The notes: a model not told the origin generated them from the letters alone. DNA of 31,369 bases from CAYVBJ01 sp964517005 (GCA_964517005.1 CAZFAJ010000030.1:1-31369), one strand, 5' to 3'; positions 23,898 to 31,369 are shown, counted from the first letter of the stretch. Numbers and translations: made by a program.

Positions 23898-24455
23898 TTA
23901 ATTTGATTCATTGGGTTCAGACTGAAAGATACTGACGATTGTCCGGCCGTACGGTTTGGTATAAATACAATTAGAATGAGAAGTAAAATCATGCCTTTTG
24001 TCATGTTCCAAAACAAAAAAGCCATCTTTATTCAGCAGATTATCATCCAGAATTTTATCCGGCAAACCAGCCAGTTCAAAATAATCATAAGGAGGATCTG
24101 CAAAGATAATATCAAAACTTAAATCTCTGTTCCGGTCCAGATAATCTTCTATCCTTGCAGCAACGGTTTCTATTTGATCATCGACACCGAATGATTGTGC
24201 CAGTTTTTCTATATGATGCAGGTGCTCCGCTTCGGAGTCCACAAAAACCACGGATGCAACTCCTCTTGAAATAGCTTCAAATCCAAGATTTCCGCTTCCG
24301 GCAAAAAGATCAAGCACGGTTCTGTTCTCAAAATAGATCCTGCTCGAAAGTGCAGAGAAAAGTCCTTCCTTGGTTCTGTCGGAAGTGGGTCGCAGTAACC
24401 CTGTGGAGGGAGCGGGTATTTTTCGTCCTTTCAAATTGCCGGTAATGATTCGCAT
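23898..24455 (-). CDS. rsmD: 16S rRNA (guanine-966 N2) methyltransferase
   Basis: RsmD methylates G966 in 16S rRNA during small-subunit assembly, using S-adenosylmethionine. The 185 residues open with MRIITGNLKGRKI and LRPTSDRTKEGLFSAL; the cofactor loop is DLFAGSGNLGFE (49-60) and the catalytic motif is DPPY (120-123). Length and motif order are standard. It sits three bases ahead of coaD, a pairing found in many phyla, and 15 bases after the unknown gene upstream. Confidence 0.94.
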   Translation of the reverse strand: MRIITGNLKGRKIPAPSTGLLRPTSDRTKEGLFSALSSRIYFENRTVLDLFAGSGNLGFEAISRGVASVVFVDSEAEHLHHIEKLAQSFGVDDQIETVAARIEDYLDRNRDLSFDIIFADPPYDYFELAGLPDKILDDNLLNKDGFFVLEHDKRHDFTSHSNCIYTKPYGRTIVSIFQSEPNESN

Positions 24456-24470
24456 AGCGATTCTTCCGCG

Positions 24471-25358
24471 TTAATTTGGTTGTACCTTTTCAGAATCAAG
24501 ATTTAATGAAAGCATTACAGCCGGAAATGCTTTTTCCAGGTCGAAACTATATGTTTTTTCATCAGCGCTTACTTTCATTTTTGAAAGCGAATTCATAAGC
24601 AGTACGTCGTCTGCATCATACCAAATGGACGACTGAATATCGAGCAGATCCTGTGCTTTACTGCCATAAACATATACCCGGTCATGAATGCCATCCATCC
24701 AGCTCATATACCTGGAGTGATATTTCCATATAAAAGGAATGTCAGTAAGAGAATCGTACGTAAGATAAGTGGATCCGCGGAGTTTCCCGAAGAGATAAGA
24801 TGCAACTGCGATATAATCATGCTGACAGTGAACTGTCATAAACGATCCGTTTACGTTTGTCAGCAGCTGCCACTCAGCCCCAACCTCAAATTCAGACAGG
24901 TATTCAGTGTTTGCAAACTCCCAGATGAGTTTCGAATACCTGTTAATAATATTGCTCCTGCGAATCAGCAGAAACTTATAGTCCTGGTTCGCAAGACTAA
25001 ACCATGTTGTATGAAGGTTTTTTCGTGGTGCCCCGTTCATGAGAATATCAAGGCAGGGTTCTCTCTCATCAGGTTCGTCATAAACTAATCTCGGGACAAT
25101 TGTCCAGCATTCATTCAGCGCAGGTAAGAGCAGACGGACTGTACTGCATTCATATTCTGTTTTGATATCCAGAATTGTTTTTTCAATCCCTGCAATATTT
25201 TCAATATCGTCGCCACTTATAGCTGTTCTGATATCAAAGTTAAAATCAACACAGCCTATATGAATAAGAGTGTTATTCTCTTCGGGCTTATTGATGGCGT
25301 ACAGAAGCTGATGTTCAGTAAAGCAAATTCCGATACACGCATCTGGATCTGCCATCAT
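24471..25358 (-). CDS. Unknown protein in the DUF3822 position
   Basis: I do not recognise this 295-residue protein by sequence. It has no signal peptide or membrane helix. Its opening CIGICFTEHQLLYAINK and the later GAEWQLLTNVNGSFMTVHC look like the strand pairs of an actin-like (ASKHA) fold without clear nucleotide motifs. In many Bacteroidota a DUF3822 gene of similar size lies next to rsmD, so this may be a diverged member, or an actin-like scaffold similar to PilM/GspL; both are inference from place and form. Its ATGATG start is three bases after the stop of the membrane-anchored gene upstream, so the two are surely co-expressed. Confidence 0.75.
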   Translation of the reverse strand: MMADPDACIGICFTEHQLLYAINKPEENNTLIHIGCVDFNFDIRTAISGDDIENIAGIEKTILDIKTEYECSTVRLLLPALNECWTIVPRLVYDEPDEREPCLDILMNGAPRKNLHTTWFSLANQDYKFLLIRRSNIINRYSKLIWEFANTEYLSEFEVGAEWQLLTNVNGSFMTVHCQHDYIAVASYLFGKLRGSTYLTYDSLTDIPFIWKYHSRYMSWMDGIHDRVYVYGSKAQDLLDIQSSIWYDADDVLLMNSLSKMKVSADEKTYSFDLEKAFPAVMLSLNLDSEKVQPN

Positions 25359-25361
25359 CTG

Positions 25362-25835
25362 TTAATTCCAATTCGGTGCGTTTAGCATCGTGGTTCGCTG
25401 TAAATCACCAATTGTATCATCAGAATCGGGATCTTCAAGTAGATACATACGGGGCCGAAGGGTATCATTCAATGTATATTCGAACCTGTTATGGGGCGGC
25501 CTCGGAGAATAAACAAGTGAATCCGGATTATAGGATGACCTTCTGAACTCAAAACGATCTTCAGCTGTAGCAACCATTAAAGAGTCTGTTTTAATAAACT
25601 CAACTATGCTGTCGAGCCCGCCCTCTGTTGGTGGAAAATTTCCTCTCCTGCTTCTATACTGAACCAATGCATCCCGGACAAGACCCATTCTGTGCCTGAC
25701 ATCCTCCGTCATTTCACGCTCTTCAAGGACAGCTTCATAAGGTTCCGTAATTGACCTGTATAGATACCAGGATAGAAATACTATTATTACAGCCAGTAAT
25801 ACGGTTAAAATCTGGTTTCTTTTATCTAAATCCAT
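25362..25835 (-). CDS. Membrane-anchored pseudopilin-like protein
   Basis: A single N-terminal helix (about 9-28) anchors 157 residues to the inner membrane, with the rest outside. The segment RMGLVRDALVQYRSRRGNFP followed by PTEGGLDSIVEF strongly recalls the GspG pseudopilin core, in which a helix leads to Y-x(n)-G-x-(Y/F)-P-T-x-x-G-L-x-x-(L/I)-V. The prepilin peptidase site (G before F-T-L-I-E) is missing, so it is not a standard processed pilin. The C-terminal half is Pro/Arg/Asp-rich with no cysteines. It leads the operon with the unknown gene, rsmD and coaD, so it could form a small membrane unit with the second gene. Confidence 0.75.
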   Translation of the reverse strand: MDLDKRNQILTVLLAVIIVFLSWYLYRSITEPYEAVLEEREMTEDVRHRMGLVRDALVQYRSRRGNFPPTEGGLDSIVEFIKTDSLMVATAEDRFEFRRSSYNPDSLVYSPRPPHNRFEYTLNDTLRPRMYLLEDPDSDDTIGDLQRTTMLNAPNWN

Positions 25836-26096
25836 GAGAGCGTTTGTTAGTTACATTATAAATGAAATTAATTAATTGAATCAGAAAATAAATGCAGGTT
25901 ATCTGATATGCAACCCTTAGAGTATCAAGAATGTAATAATATTAATCATTTTATTGCTACTCTTTTTCAGAAAAAATATAAATAAAGTAAATTCAGCATC
26001 TTACGTAATTTTTAAAAATCAGAAATTTTCTGCTGATTTGCGTGGGAAAAGAATAGTACATCTGCTAAATCCTGTTTAAAGCAAAATGAGAAGACC

Positions 26097-26756
26097 CTAT
26101 TTAGGCTCCAGGTAAAGAAACCGTTCAAGCAGAGGGCTTTTCAGGCCCCTTTCTTCAAATTTTTCGTACTTCCTGTTTGTTGTTTCCTGAAGAAGTGTCC
26201 GGATCGTGTATTTTCCACCATACAGTTTTTTTATACGATCAAGAGGCACACTGAATGGCGGCCCGTCCATTTCTTCCTGTGGATATTCAAAATGATGCAA
26301 AAGAATTTTAGTTTCAGGGTCTGCCAGCGCAAATAGTTTTTTTACATATTCTGGCTGTATCTTTTCAGGTATTGCAACCAAGCCTCCCTTGTCATAAATA
26401 ACATCAACAGAGTCCAGTTTTGACTTATTCAGTTTGAAAAAGTCGCCAAGCCATATTTCAATAGGACCCGTTTTATAAATATTGAAATCCCCGTTTTCTG
26501 AGATATTGGGAGTTAATTGCTGATCTTTAAAAAACTCCTCCACGGCTTTCTCAATAATTTCCACTCCTTTCACATTTGCACCATTTCCTGCCAGCCAAAC
26601 GAGATCAACCGATTTACCGCAGAAGGGCACCAGTACCGTAGCCTTATCAGGCAACCCGAGTTTTTCCCAAAATTTCTGCAGCGGCTCATATCCGTTCTCC
26701 ATATGAAAGCCGATGTGGCCCTTTTTCCATTTGCTGTCCCAAAAACTTATCTCCAT
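26097..26756 (-). CDS. tpm: Thiopurine S-methyltransferase family protein
   Basis: This SAM-dependent enzyme methylates thiol or chalcogen compounds; bacterial members act on thiopurines, selenite or tellurite. The 219 residues show the N-terminal FWDSKWKKGHIGFHMENGY, the cofactor site VLVPFCGKSVDLVWLAGNG (41-59), GVEIIEKAVEEFF and the later DVIYDKGGLVAIP, all in the family order. It is divergent from the MATE gene, 89 bases apart, with an FNR-type box between them. Confidence 0.9.
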   Translation of the reverse strand: MEISFWDSKWKKGHIGFHMENGYEPLQKFWEKLGLPDKATVLVPFCGKSVDLVWLAGNGANVKGVEIIEKAVEEFFKDQQLTPNISENGDFNIYKTGPIEIWLGDFFKLNKSKLDSVDVIYDKGGLVAIPEKIQPEYVKKLFALADPETKILLHHFEYPQEEMDGPPFSVPLDRIKKLYGGKYTIRTLLQETTNRKYEKFEERGLKSPLLERFLYLEPK

Positions 26757-26802
26757 AACTTAAAAGTTATTTTTCATTCGGTGTTTCAGTTATTTTATGT
26801 GA

Positions 26803-26816
26803 TTGATCACAATCAA
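26803..26816. promoter_or_regulatory. Perfect FNR-type box between tpm and MATE genes
   Basis: TTGATCACAATCAA matches the Crp/Fnr-family consensus TTGAT-N4-ATCAA at all ten fixed positions. It starts 46 bases upstream of the tpm start and ends 29 bases before the MATE start, so one regulator could control both. It overlaps TGTGATTGATCACA, a second palindrome of the same type. No fnr gene is in the window. Confidence 0.55.
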
Positions 26817-26845
26817 ATTAATACAATTAACATGATACTCACAAT

Positions 26846-28144
26846 TTGAATAAGCAAATATTAAGACTTGCTATACCAAATATCATCAGTAACCTTTCTG
26901 TCCCTCTGCTTGGGATAGTAGATACGGCACTGGTTGGTCATCTTGATGAAATTTATTACCTCGGTGCACTGGCTGTGGGAAGTATGATTTTCAATTTTCT
27001 GTTTTGGGGTTTTGGATTCCTTCGAATGGGAACCACTGGCCTTACAGCCCAGGCCTACGGCCAGCAAAGTCGCCTTGAAATGATTATGATTCTGGCAAGG
27101 GTTCAGATCATCGCCTTTTCGATCGGGCTACTGATCTTTATTCTTCAAAAGCCGATCGCAGACCTCAGTTTCAGAATTATTCAAAGCGGAGCTGAGGTAG
27201 AGACATATTCACGGATTTATTTTAATATCCGGATACTGACTGCGCCGGCGGTATTAGCCTTGTATGGTATAAATGGATGGTTCCTGGGCATGCAAAATGC
27301 CAAATACCCTATGATCGTAACTATTTTTCTAAATCTGCTGAACGTAGTTTTAAACATCTGGTTCATCTGGTACATGGGAATGAACGTGGAGGGTGTTGCC
27401 TGGGGAACCGTTATCTCAACATACCTGGCTCTCTTTCTGGCTCTTTTTCTCTTCCAAAAGAAATACAGTAAATATGTCAGATATTACCTGAACCGGGAAT
27501 TGCTGAATGCCTCTGAGATCAAACGTTACTTTTCAGTTAACCGTGATATTTTCATCCGCACCATTTGCCTGATATTTACATTCTCTTTTTTCACTGCAAA
27601 ATCGGCAGAACAGGGAGATCTGATCCTGGCAGCCAACTCCATACTGCTTCAGCTCTGGATGGTTGCATCCTACGGAATCGACGGATTTGCATATGCTGCC
27701 GAAAGCCTGGTTGGCAAGTTTAAAGGACGGCTGGATTTGGATAATCTGAAACAGGCTGTCTACTATAATATGACATGGGGACTCTTTTTAGGATTAGCCG
27801 GCAGTTTGATCTATTATTTTTTTGATGATCTTATTCTCGCCTTTTTTACAGACAAAACAGACGTGATTAATCATGCAAAAACAGTAATTCTATGGACTGT
27901 TGCAGCACCACTTGTATCGGGTTTTTGTTACATCTGGGATGGTGTTTTTATAGGCGCTACAGCAACAGTTCCTATGCGAAATTCCATGCTTGCAGCAACA
28001 TTGACTGTTTTTCTTCCGGCTTATTACATTGCTACGGAATTTATTGGCATTCATGGCCTGTGGCTTGCCATGATTTTGTTTATGATCACACGAGGAGTTT
28101 TATTAACATTATTTGCAAAGAGCCATATTTTTGAAGCAGGCTGA
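26846..28144 (+). CDS. MATE-family efflux transporter (DinF-like)
   Basis: This inner-membrane antiporter exports drugs or metabolites with sodium or protons. The 432 residues form 12 helices in two halves; the first half carries PLLGIVDTALVGHL, GFLRMGTTGLTAQAYGQ and the second NSILLQLWMVASYGIDGFAYAAESLVGK, both typical of the DinF-like branch. The start is TTG at 26846, opening into NKQILRLAIPNIISN; a nearby ATG at 26832 is closed by a stop. Only 23 bases separate its stop from sixA, so the two are likely co-transcribed. Confidence 0.92.
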   Translation: MNKQILRLAIPNIISNLSVPLLGIVDTALVGHLDEIYYLGALAVGSMIFNFLFWGFGFLRMGTTGLTAQAYGQQSRLEMIMILARVQIIAFSIGLLIFILQKPIADLSFRIIQSGAEVETYSRIYFNIRILTAPAVLALYGINGWFLGMQNAKYPMIVTIFLNLLNVVLNIWFIWYMGMNVEGVAWGTVISTYLALFLALFLFQKKYSKYVRYYLNRELLNASEIKRYFSVNRDIFIRTICLIFTFSFFTAKSAEQGDLILAANSILLQLWMVASYGIDGFAYAAESLVGKFKGRLDLDNLKQAVYYNMTWGLFLGLAGSLIYYFFDDLILAFFTDKTDVINHAKTVILWTVAAPLVSGFCYIWDGVFIGATATVPMRNSMLAATLTVFLPAYYIATEFIGIHGLWLAMILFMITRGVLLTLFAKSHIFEAG

Positions 28145-28167
28145 ACCAGTAACACAATAGATGAAAT

Positions 28168-28677
28168 ATGAAAAAAATAGTGATTATGCGTCATGCAAAA
28201 TCATCCTGGGATGATGACAGCCTGAGAGATTATGACAGGCCGCTGAACAACAGGGGCATTAAAGATGCAAGTCTGATGGGGATTTTTTTAAAAAAAACAA
28301 GTCAGCTGCCAGACTTGATTTTTTCTTCACCCGCAAAGAGAGCCCGCCAGTCAACTGATCTGTTTTGTGAGTCTTCATCTCTGGGGAGCAGCACTGTTAT
28401 CTGGACCGATACATTATACTACGGCAGTGAAAAGGATTACCTGAACTCCATTTGCAGTGGTAGTTCCAAAGATGTTGAGACGGTAATGCTTGTGGGGCAC
28501 AATCCCATGGTTGAGGATACAGTGCGTTTGTTATGCGGTAATTATCAGCATCCTCTGCTGCGAATGCCAACGGCAGCTTTGGTGTGTCTTGAATATCCTG
28601 CATCTGACTGGAAAAGCACCGGTGAAATCAAAAGCCGTTTAAAGTGGATGGTAACACCTGGAATTTTAAGAAAATAA
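28168..28677 (+). CDS. sixA: SixA-type phosphohistidine phosphatase
   Basis: SixA removes phosphate from histidine in phospho-relay proteins. The 169 residues begin MKKIVIMRHAKSSWDD with the RH motif (R8, H9 the phosphate acceptor) and end the catalytic set with VGHNPMVED. DYDRPLNNRG is a further SixA-like block. The phosphorelay or PTS partner is not in the window. It follows the MATE gene closely on the same strand. Confidence 0.88.
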   Translation: MKKIVIMRHAKSSWDDDSLRDYDRPLNNRGIKDASLMGIFLKKTSQLPDLIFSSPAKRARQSTDLFCESSSLGSSTVIWTDTLYYGSEKDYLNSICSGSSKDVETVMLVGHNPMVEDTVRLLCGNYQHPLLRMPTAALVCLEYPASDWKSTGEIKSRLKWMVTPGILRK

Positions 28678-28888
28678 TGTAAGCCAGGATCTTGATAAAT
28701 GTATCTGCTATTCTAATGTCTAAATAATCACTCCCTGCTGATATTACAAACCTATGGATGGCAGATCATATTTTGAAATTTTTGAATCGGAAAATCAAAA
28801 AATTAATTTTTATCGAATCCCGTAAAAATGCGTACTTTATAGTCTGCTTTATGACATTTACCACCTATCAAATTAAATACTTCAAAAG

Positions 28889-29239
28889 ATGATCTACAAA
28901 CAAAAATTTTTTTATCTGTGTAAAACTCCTCTAAGTGCCGAAAGCCCGGCAGATGTCGAAATCATTGACAGAGCAGATAATAATGACGAATTTCCGGCTC
29001 TGTTTGCAAAGTATGAAGATTTACGATCGCATGCATTTAATGAAGATAATCTCTACAGCGTCGTTCGTGCTGATGATATTTATGATCTTATCAGAACAGG
29101 TACCGAAAAAGAAGCAAAAGAGGCGGCTTTTGAAGATGCTGAGACTGAAATCGTTACAAATTTACAGCACCGGGTAGTCCAGGAAGACGATGAAAATGCA
29201 AAAGCAATTTTGAAAGAAGTTCACGGTTTGGAAACTTAG
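28889..29239 (+). CDS. Small acidic protein of unknown function
   Basis: This 116-residue protein is strongly acidic, with a basic, aromatic N-terminus (MIYKQKFFYLCK) and a long helical second half (about 70-112, KEAKEAAFEDAETEIVTNLQ). It has no signal peptide or enzyme motif. It sits 211 bases after sixA and is followed by a hairpin with T-run and then dps, suggesting a single-gene transcript in a stress cluster. Confidence 0.6.
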   Translation: MIYKQKFFYLCKTPLSAESPADVEIIDRADNNDEFPALFAKYEDLRSHAFNEDNLYSVVRADDIYDLIRTGTEKEAKEAAFEDAETEIVTNLQHRVVQEDDENAKAILKEVHGLET

Positions 29240-29251
29240 AATCAGGAAGCA

Positions 29252-29278
29252 TCGTTTGGAACGATTTGATCTTTTTTA
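29252..29278 (+). terminator. Hairpin with T-run after the acidic small protein
   Basis: ATCGTT (29252-29257) and AACGAT (29261-29266) pair around TGG, and TTGATCTTTTTT follows. The T-run begins six bases after the stem, so it is a plausible but imperfect intrinsic terminator. Confidence 0.5.
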
Positions 29279-29368
29279 TTGTGTTAATGATAGAAATAAT
29301 TAAATTGAAATAAATTAAAATCTTAGCAGATTATGTGTCCAACAACTCTAACAAACGAAAGAAAAAAT

Positions 29369-29836
29369 ATGAAGATTAATATTGGAATCTCTGAGGAACA
29401 CAGAGAGCAGATCGCAGACAAATTATCAAGACTGCTTGCTGACTCTTACATGGTTTATCTGAAGACCCATAACTACCATTGGAATGTTACAGGTGAACAT
29501 TTCCATTCTCTTCATGAGCAATTTGAAGAGCAATACACAGAACTTGCAGAAGCCATTGATGAGATTGCGGAACGTATTCGTGCGCTTGGCTACAGAGCAC
29601 CCGGAACGTTCAAGGAGTTTAACGAGCTCACATCCATTAATGAAGATACCAAGCGACCGGATGCGCTTGACATGGTGCGAATATTGGCAGAAGATAATGG
29701 AACAATTTTACGCACAGCGAGAGAAGCCCTTGAACCATGTCAGGAGGCCGCAGATGAAGCATCCACTGATTTGATTACGGAAAGGCTTACCGTACACTCC
29801 AAAACTTCTTGGATGTTGCGAAGCCATCTGGAGTAA
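29369..29836 (+). CDS. dps: Dps-family ferritin-like DNA-protection protein
   Basis: Dps forms a hollow dodecamer that oxidises and stores iron and so protects DNA from peroxide. The 155 residues carry the ferroxidase set at the family spacing: H37 (YHW), H49 (LHE), E53, D64 and E68 (in DEIAERI). The frame is open from 29333, but ATG 29369 fits the family and follows an A/G-rich stretch (GAAAGAAAAAAT) that could bind ribosomes; the 12 upstream codons have no counterpart in Dps. It starts the stress pair with the coiled-coil gene 53 bases on. Confidence 0.92.
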   Translation: MKINIGISEEHREQIADKLSRLLADSYMVYLKTHNYHWNVTGEHFHSLHEQFEEQYTELAEAIDEIAERIRALGYRAPGTFKEFNELTSINEDTKRPDALDMVRILAEDNGTILRTAREALEPCQEAADEASTDLITERLTVHSKTSWMLRSHLE

Positions 29837-29878
29837 CTTCAGAAACTGATTTAAACATACCTCTAAACTGAAAAATGT

Positions 29879-29883
29879 GGAGG
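29879..29883 (+). promoter_or_regulatory. Strong ribosome-binding site of the amber-interrupted gene
   Basis: GGAGG lies five bases before ATG 29889. It fixes the start of the interrupted gene and shows that translation was meant to begin here and not at the internal ATG 30003. Confidence 0.7.
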
Positions 29884-29888
29884 AAGTT

Positions 29889-30191
29889 ATGGCTACAAGA
29901 GAAGAATACATAGAGAAGCTTGAAGGAAAGTTAAAAGAGTGGAATAAACAGGTTTAGATACTTGAAAATCGTGCCAAAGGTGAGTCTCAGGAATTTCGTA
30001 ATATGATCGACGAAAAAATTGCTGAACTCAAGATTAAACGTCAGCAATTAGAATTACAGGTGGTGAAAATCAGAAACGCAGGAGATGATACACTTGCCAA
30101 AGTAAGAATTGAAGCTGATAACCTCTGGAACAAATTCAAGGAAGGATTAGAGAAACTAAAAAATTCCATGACTAAAGAAATGGAATCCTAA
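29889..30191 (+). pseudogene. Coiled-coil stress-response gene with in-frame amber codon
   Basis: From ATG 29889 the frame reads MATREEYIEKLEGKLKEWNK, then Q, V and TAG at 29955-29957 (codon 23), and goes on in the same frame with ILENRAKGESQEF up to TAA at 30189-30191. The whole 100-codon product is one charged coiled coil. The start MATREEYIEKLE-x-x-LKEW is that of small sll1863-like stress proteins, and at codon 23 those continue without a break, so CAG (Gln) to TAG is the simplest change. The part after TAG keeps full coding character and an intact stop. It could be a recent mutation, a sequencing error, or a read-through codon. A terminator follows at 30228. Confidence 0.8.
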
Positions 30192-30227
30192 TCCTTAATT
30201 TTCATATATTTATTACGTAATATTACA

Positions 30228-30254
30228 AGACGGTCGGAACGGCCGTCTTTTTTT
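30228..30254 (+). terminator. Intrinsic terminator after the coiled-coil gene
   Basis: AGACGGTC (30228-30235) pairs with GGCCGTCT (30241-30248, one G-T pair) around GGAAC, and seven T run from 30248. It ends the dps/coiled-coil transcript and separates it from mscS. Confidence 0.85.
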
Positions 30255-30281
30255 ATAAATAACTTTAAAAACGGAGCTGAC

Positions 30282-31115
30282 ATGGAAGAACAACTTGGGG
30301 GATTGTCTGAATACTACGACTCATTGATGCCTTTAGCAGTAGAATATGGAATGAGTATTATCGGGGCAATTCTAATCTTAATTCTTGGATGGACTATTGC
30401 AAACTGGGCCGCCAGGAAAGTAAGAAAATCGGGACAAAAAGCTGAGAAAATTGATAACACCCTTGTTCCTATTCTTGCACAAATTATCAGGGTTTTAATT
30501 ATAATCATTACAATTCTTGCTGTTCTCAATCAGTTTGGAGTTGAAACTACAAGTATTGTAGCCTTACTCGGAGCGGCGGGTCTCGCAGTTGGCCTGGCAT
30601 TACAAGGCTCACTAAGTAATATCGCAGCCGGCGTGATGATCCTGGCTCTTCGTCCCTTCAAGATTGGAGATGCTGTAAATATTGGCGGAACCGCCGGTGT
30701 TGTAGACGAAATCGGCCTTTTTGTAACCGAACTTCATTCATTTGATAATGTAGGTATAACTATGCCGAATTCTATGGTTTGGGGAGATGAAATTCAAAAT
30801 TATTCAATGCACGACACCAGGCGAGTTGATATGGTTTTTGGTATCGGTTACAATGATGATATTGATAAAGCAATTACTATCCTGAAAGATATTTTAACCG
30901 CAGATGATCGTGTTCTTTCCGAACCTGAAACCCTGATTGCAGTTGGAAATTTAGGAGATAGTTCCGTTGATATTAAAGCACGACCATGGTGCAATTCTTC
31001 TGATTATTGGGATCTTATGCACGATATTACCAAAAAGGTAAAAGAGGAGTTTGATGCAAACGACATCTCTATTCCGTTTCCTCAACGCGATGTTCATATA
31101 TTTAATCAGAATTAG
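30282..31115 (+). CDS. mscS: Small-conductance mechanosensitive channel
   Basis: MscS opens under membrane tension on hypo-osmotic shock and lets solutes out. The 277 residues show three helices (about 18-40, 62-82 and the pore helix 90-115); the pore helix has GAAGLAVGLALQGSLSNIAAG, with the Gly/Ala packing of MscS, then RPFKIGDAV opening the beta domain and a final alpha/beta region. Length is close to the E. coli protein (286). ATG 30282 follows ACGGAGCTGAC, a fair ribosome-binding site. It has its own transcript between two strong terminators. Confidence 0.95.
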   Translation: MEEQLGGLSEYYDSLMPLAVEYGMSIIGAILILILGWTIANWAARKVRKSGQKAEKIDNTLVPILAQIIRVLIIIITILAVLNQFGVETTSIVALLGAAGLAVGLALQGSLSNIAAGVMILALRPFKIGDAVNIGGTAGVVDEIGLFVTELHSFDNVGITMPNSMVWGDEIQNYSMHDTRRVDMVFGIGYNDDIDKAITILKDILTADDRVLSEPETLIAVGNLGDSSVDIKARPWCNSSDYWDLMHDITKKVKEEFDANDISIPFPQRDVHIFNQN

Positions 31116-31166
31116 CCAAGAATCAGAACAGGTATAAATTCCTGGCTTTAACAAAAGATGTAAAAT

Positions 31167-31207
31167 AATCCGGGTACTTTTTTTAAAGTATCCGGTTTAA
31201 TTTTTTT
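31167..31207 (+). terminator. Intrinsic terminator after mscS
   Basis: AATCCGGGTACTTT (31167-31180) pairs with AAAGTATCCGGTTT (31185-31198; one mismatch, one G-T pair) around TTTT, with a run of T just after. It is about 50 bases past the mscS stop. Confidence 0.85.
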
Positions 31208-31249
31208 CGGATTGTAAAGGTTCTTATATTTACAGTCTATAAATAATTC

Positions 31250-31324
31250 GGGCGCTTAGCTCAGATGGTTTAGAGCACCTGCCTTACAAGCAGGGGGTCA
31301 CAGGTTCGAATCCTGTAGCGCCCA
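31250..31324 (+). tRNA. tRNA-Val, anticodon TAC
   Basis: The cloverleaf is complete in 75 bases: acceptor GGGCGCT with AGCGCCC, D-arm with GCTCAGATGGTTTAGAGC, anticodon stem CCTGC/GCAGG around CTTACAA, and T-arm CAGGTTCGAATCCTG. The anticodon TAC reads valine GTA/GTG codons. CCA is not encoded (ACAT follows). TTGTAA at 31212 and TATAAA at 31238 could be a promoter, but the 20-base spacing is poor. Confidence 0.96.
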
Positions 31325-31334
31325 CATTTAACGG

Positions 31335-31369
31335 AAGGACAATTCTCTCACACGAGGATTGTCCTTTTT
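31335..31369 (+). terminator. Intrinsic terminator after tRNA-Val
   Basis: AAGGACAATTCTC (31335-31347) pairs with GAGGATTGTCCTT (31354-31366, one G-T pair) around TCACAC, with T at the window end. It ends the tRNA transcript. Confidence 0.85.

Noticed and set aside
26014..26039. Inverted repeat AAATCAG / CTGATTT before the pseudopilin-like gene
   Set aside because: It is short, AT-rich and in a 261-base spacer where such matches are expected by chance; it is also about 180 bases from the gene start.
30003..30191. A separate 62-codon gene
   Set aside because: It is the part of the amber-interrupted gene after the TAG codon, in the same frame, without its own ribosome-binding site.
31201..31249. 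Bacteroidota-type -33/-7 promoter for tRNA-Val
   Set aside because: TTG and TATATTTA are both present but only ten bases apart, far from the usual spacing of about 19-20.

Overview
The window looks like a contig from a marine or halophilic member of the Balneolota/Bacteroidota (FCB) group. The reasons are a gldC homologue, a TonB-dependent receptor with an STN plus carboxypeptidase-like N-terminus fed by a FecR/ECF-sigma pair, and a GH13 enzyme that best fits the osmolyte-degrading glucosylglycerol hydrolase family. The assignment is from gene content only. The DNA is moderately AT-rich and holds two 100-N scaffold gaps (4764-4863 and 10843-10942), each next to or inside short tandem repeats. 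I see no CRISPR array, prophage, insertion sequence or restriction system.

Layout. 1-264 has no gene that I can see. 265-1684 is an overlapping pair of unknown membrane proteins. 1865-4716 (minus) is pncB, then rluD with gldC four bases downstream of it. After the first gap comes recN (plus), followed in the same frame by the 3' relic of a rhodanese gene. 6852-8665 is a lipoprotein (minus) and a zinc alcohol dehydrogenase (plus), divergently arranged. 8734-14705 is the most distinctive block: ECF sigma factor, a very acidic DUF5666-type lipoprotein, a strong intergenic hairpin, FecR anti-sigma, and an FecA-like receptor. 14706-15551 is mostly non-coding: one small conserved-looking basic protein with a putative operator in front and a large nested palindrome behind.

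15552-19592 (minus) is an SSF sodium:solute symporter followed by the GH13 enzyme, with an 11-bp perfect inverted repeat and a pair of direct repeats in front of the symporter. 19793-21922 (minus) is a housekeeping run: fmdB-like, GbsR-like regulator, yraN, plsC. 22034-25835 (minus) is a class I aminotransferase and a tightly packed operon: pseudopilin-like protein, an unknown protein in the position DUF3822 takes in related phyla, rsmD, coaD. 26097-28144 is a divergent tpm/MATE pair sharing a perfect FNR-type box. 28168-31115 (plus) is a stress-flavoured run: sixA, an unknown, dps, a coiled-coil stress gene broken by an amber codon, and mscS. A tRNA-Val(TAC) closes the window.

How they work together. 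The sigma/FecR/receptor genes form a standard cell-surface signalling circuit whose closest candidate output is the acidic lipoprotein encoded between them. The symporter plus GH13 enzyme, the GbsR-like regulator, MscS and Dps all fit a life with salt and oxidative stress. The best candidates for something undescribed are the acidic-lipoprotein signalling locus, the pseudopilin-like/unknown pair fused to the rsmD-coaD operon, and the amber-interrupted gene between dps and mscS.
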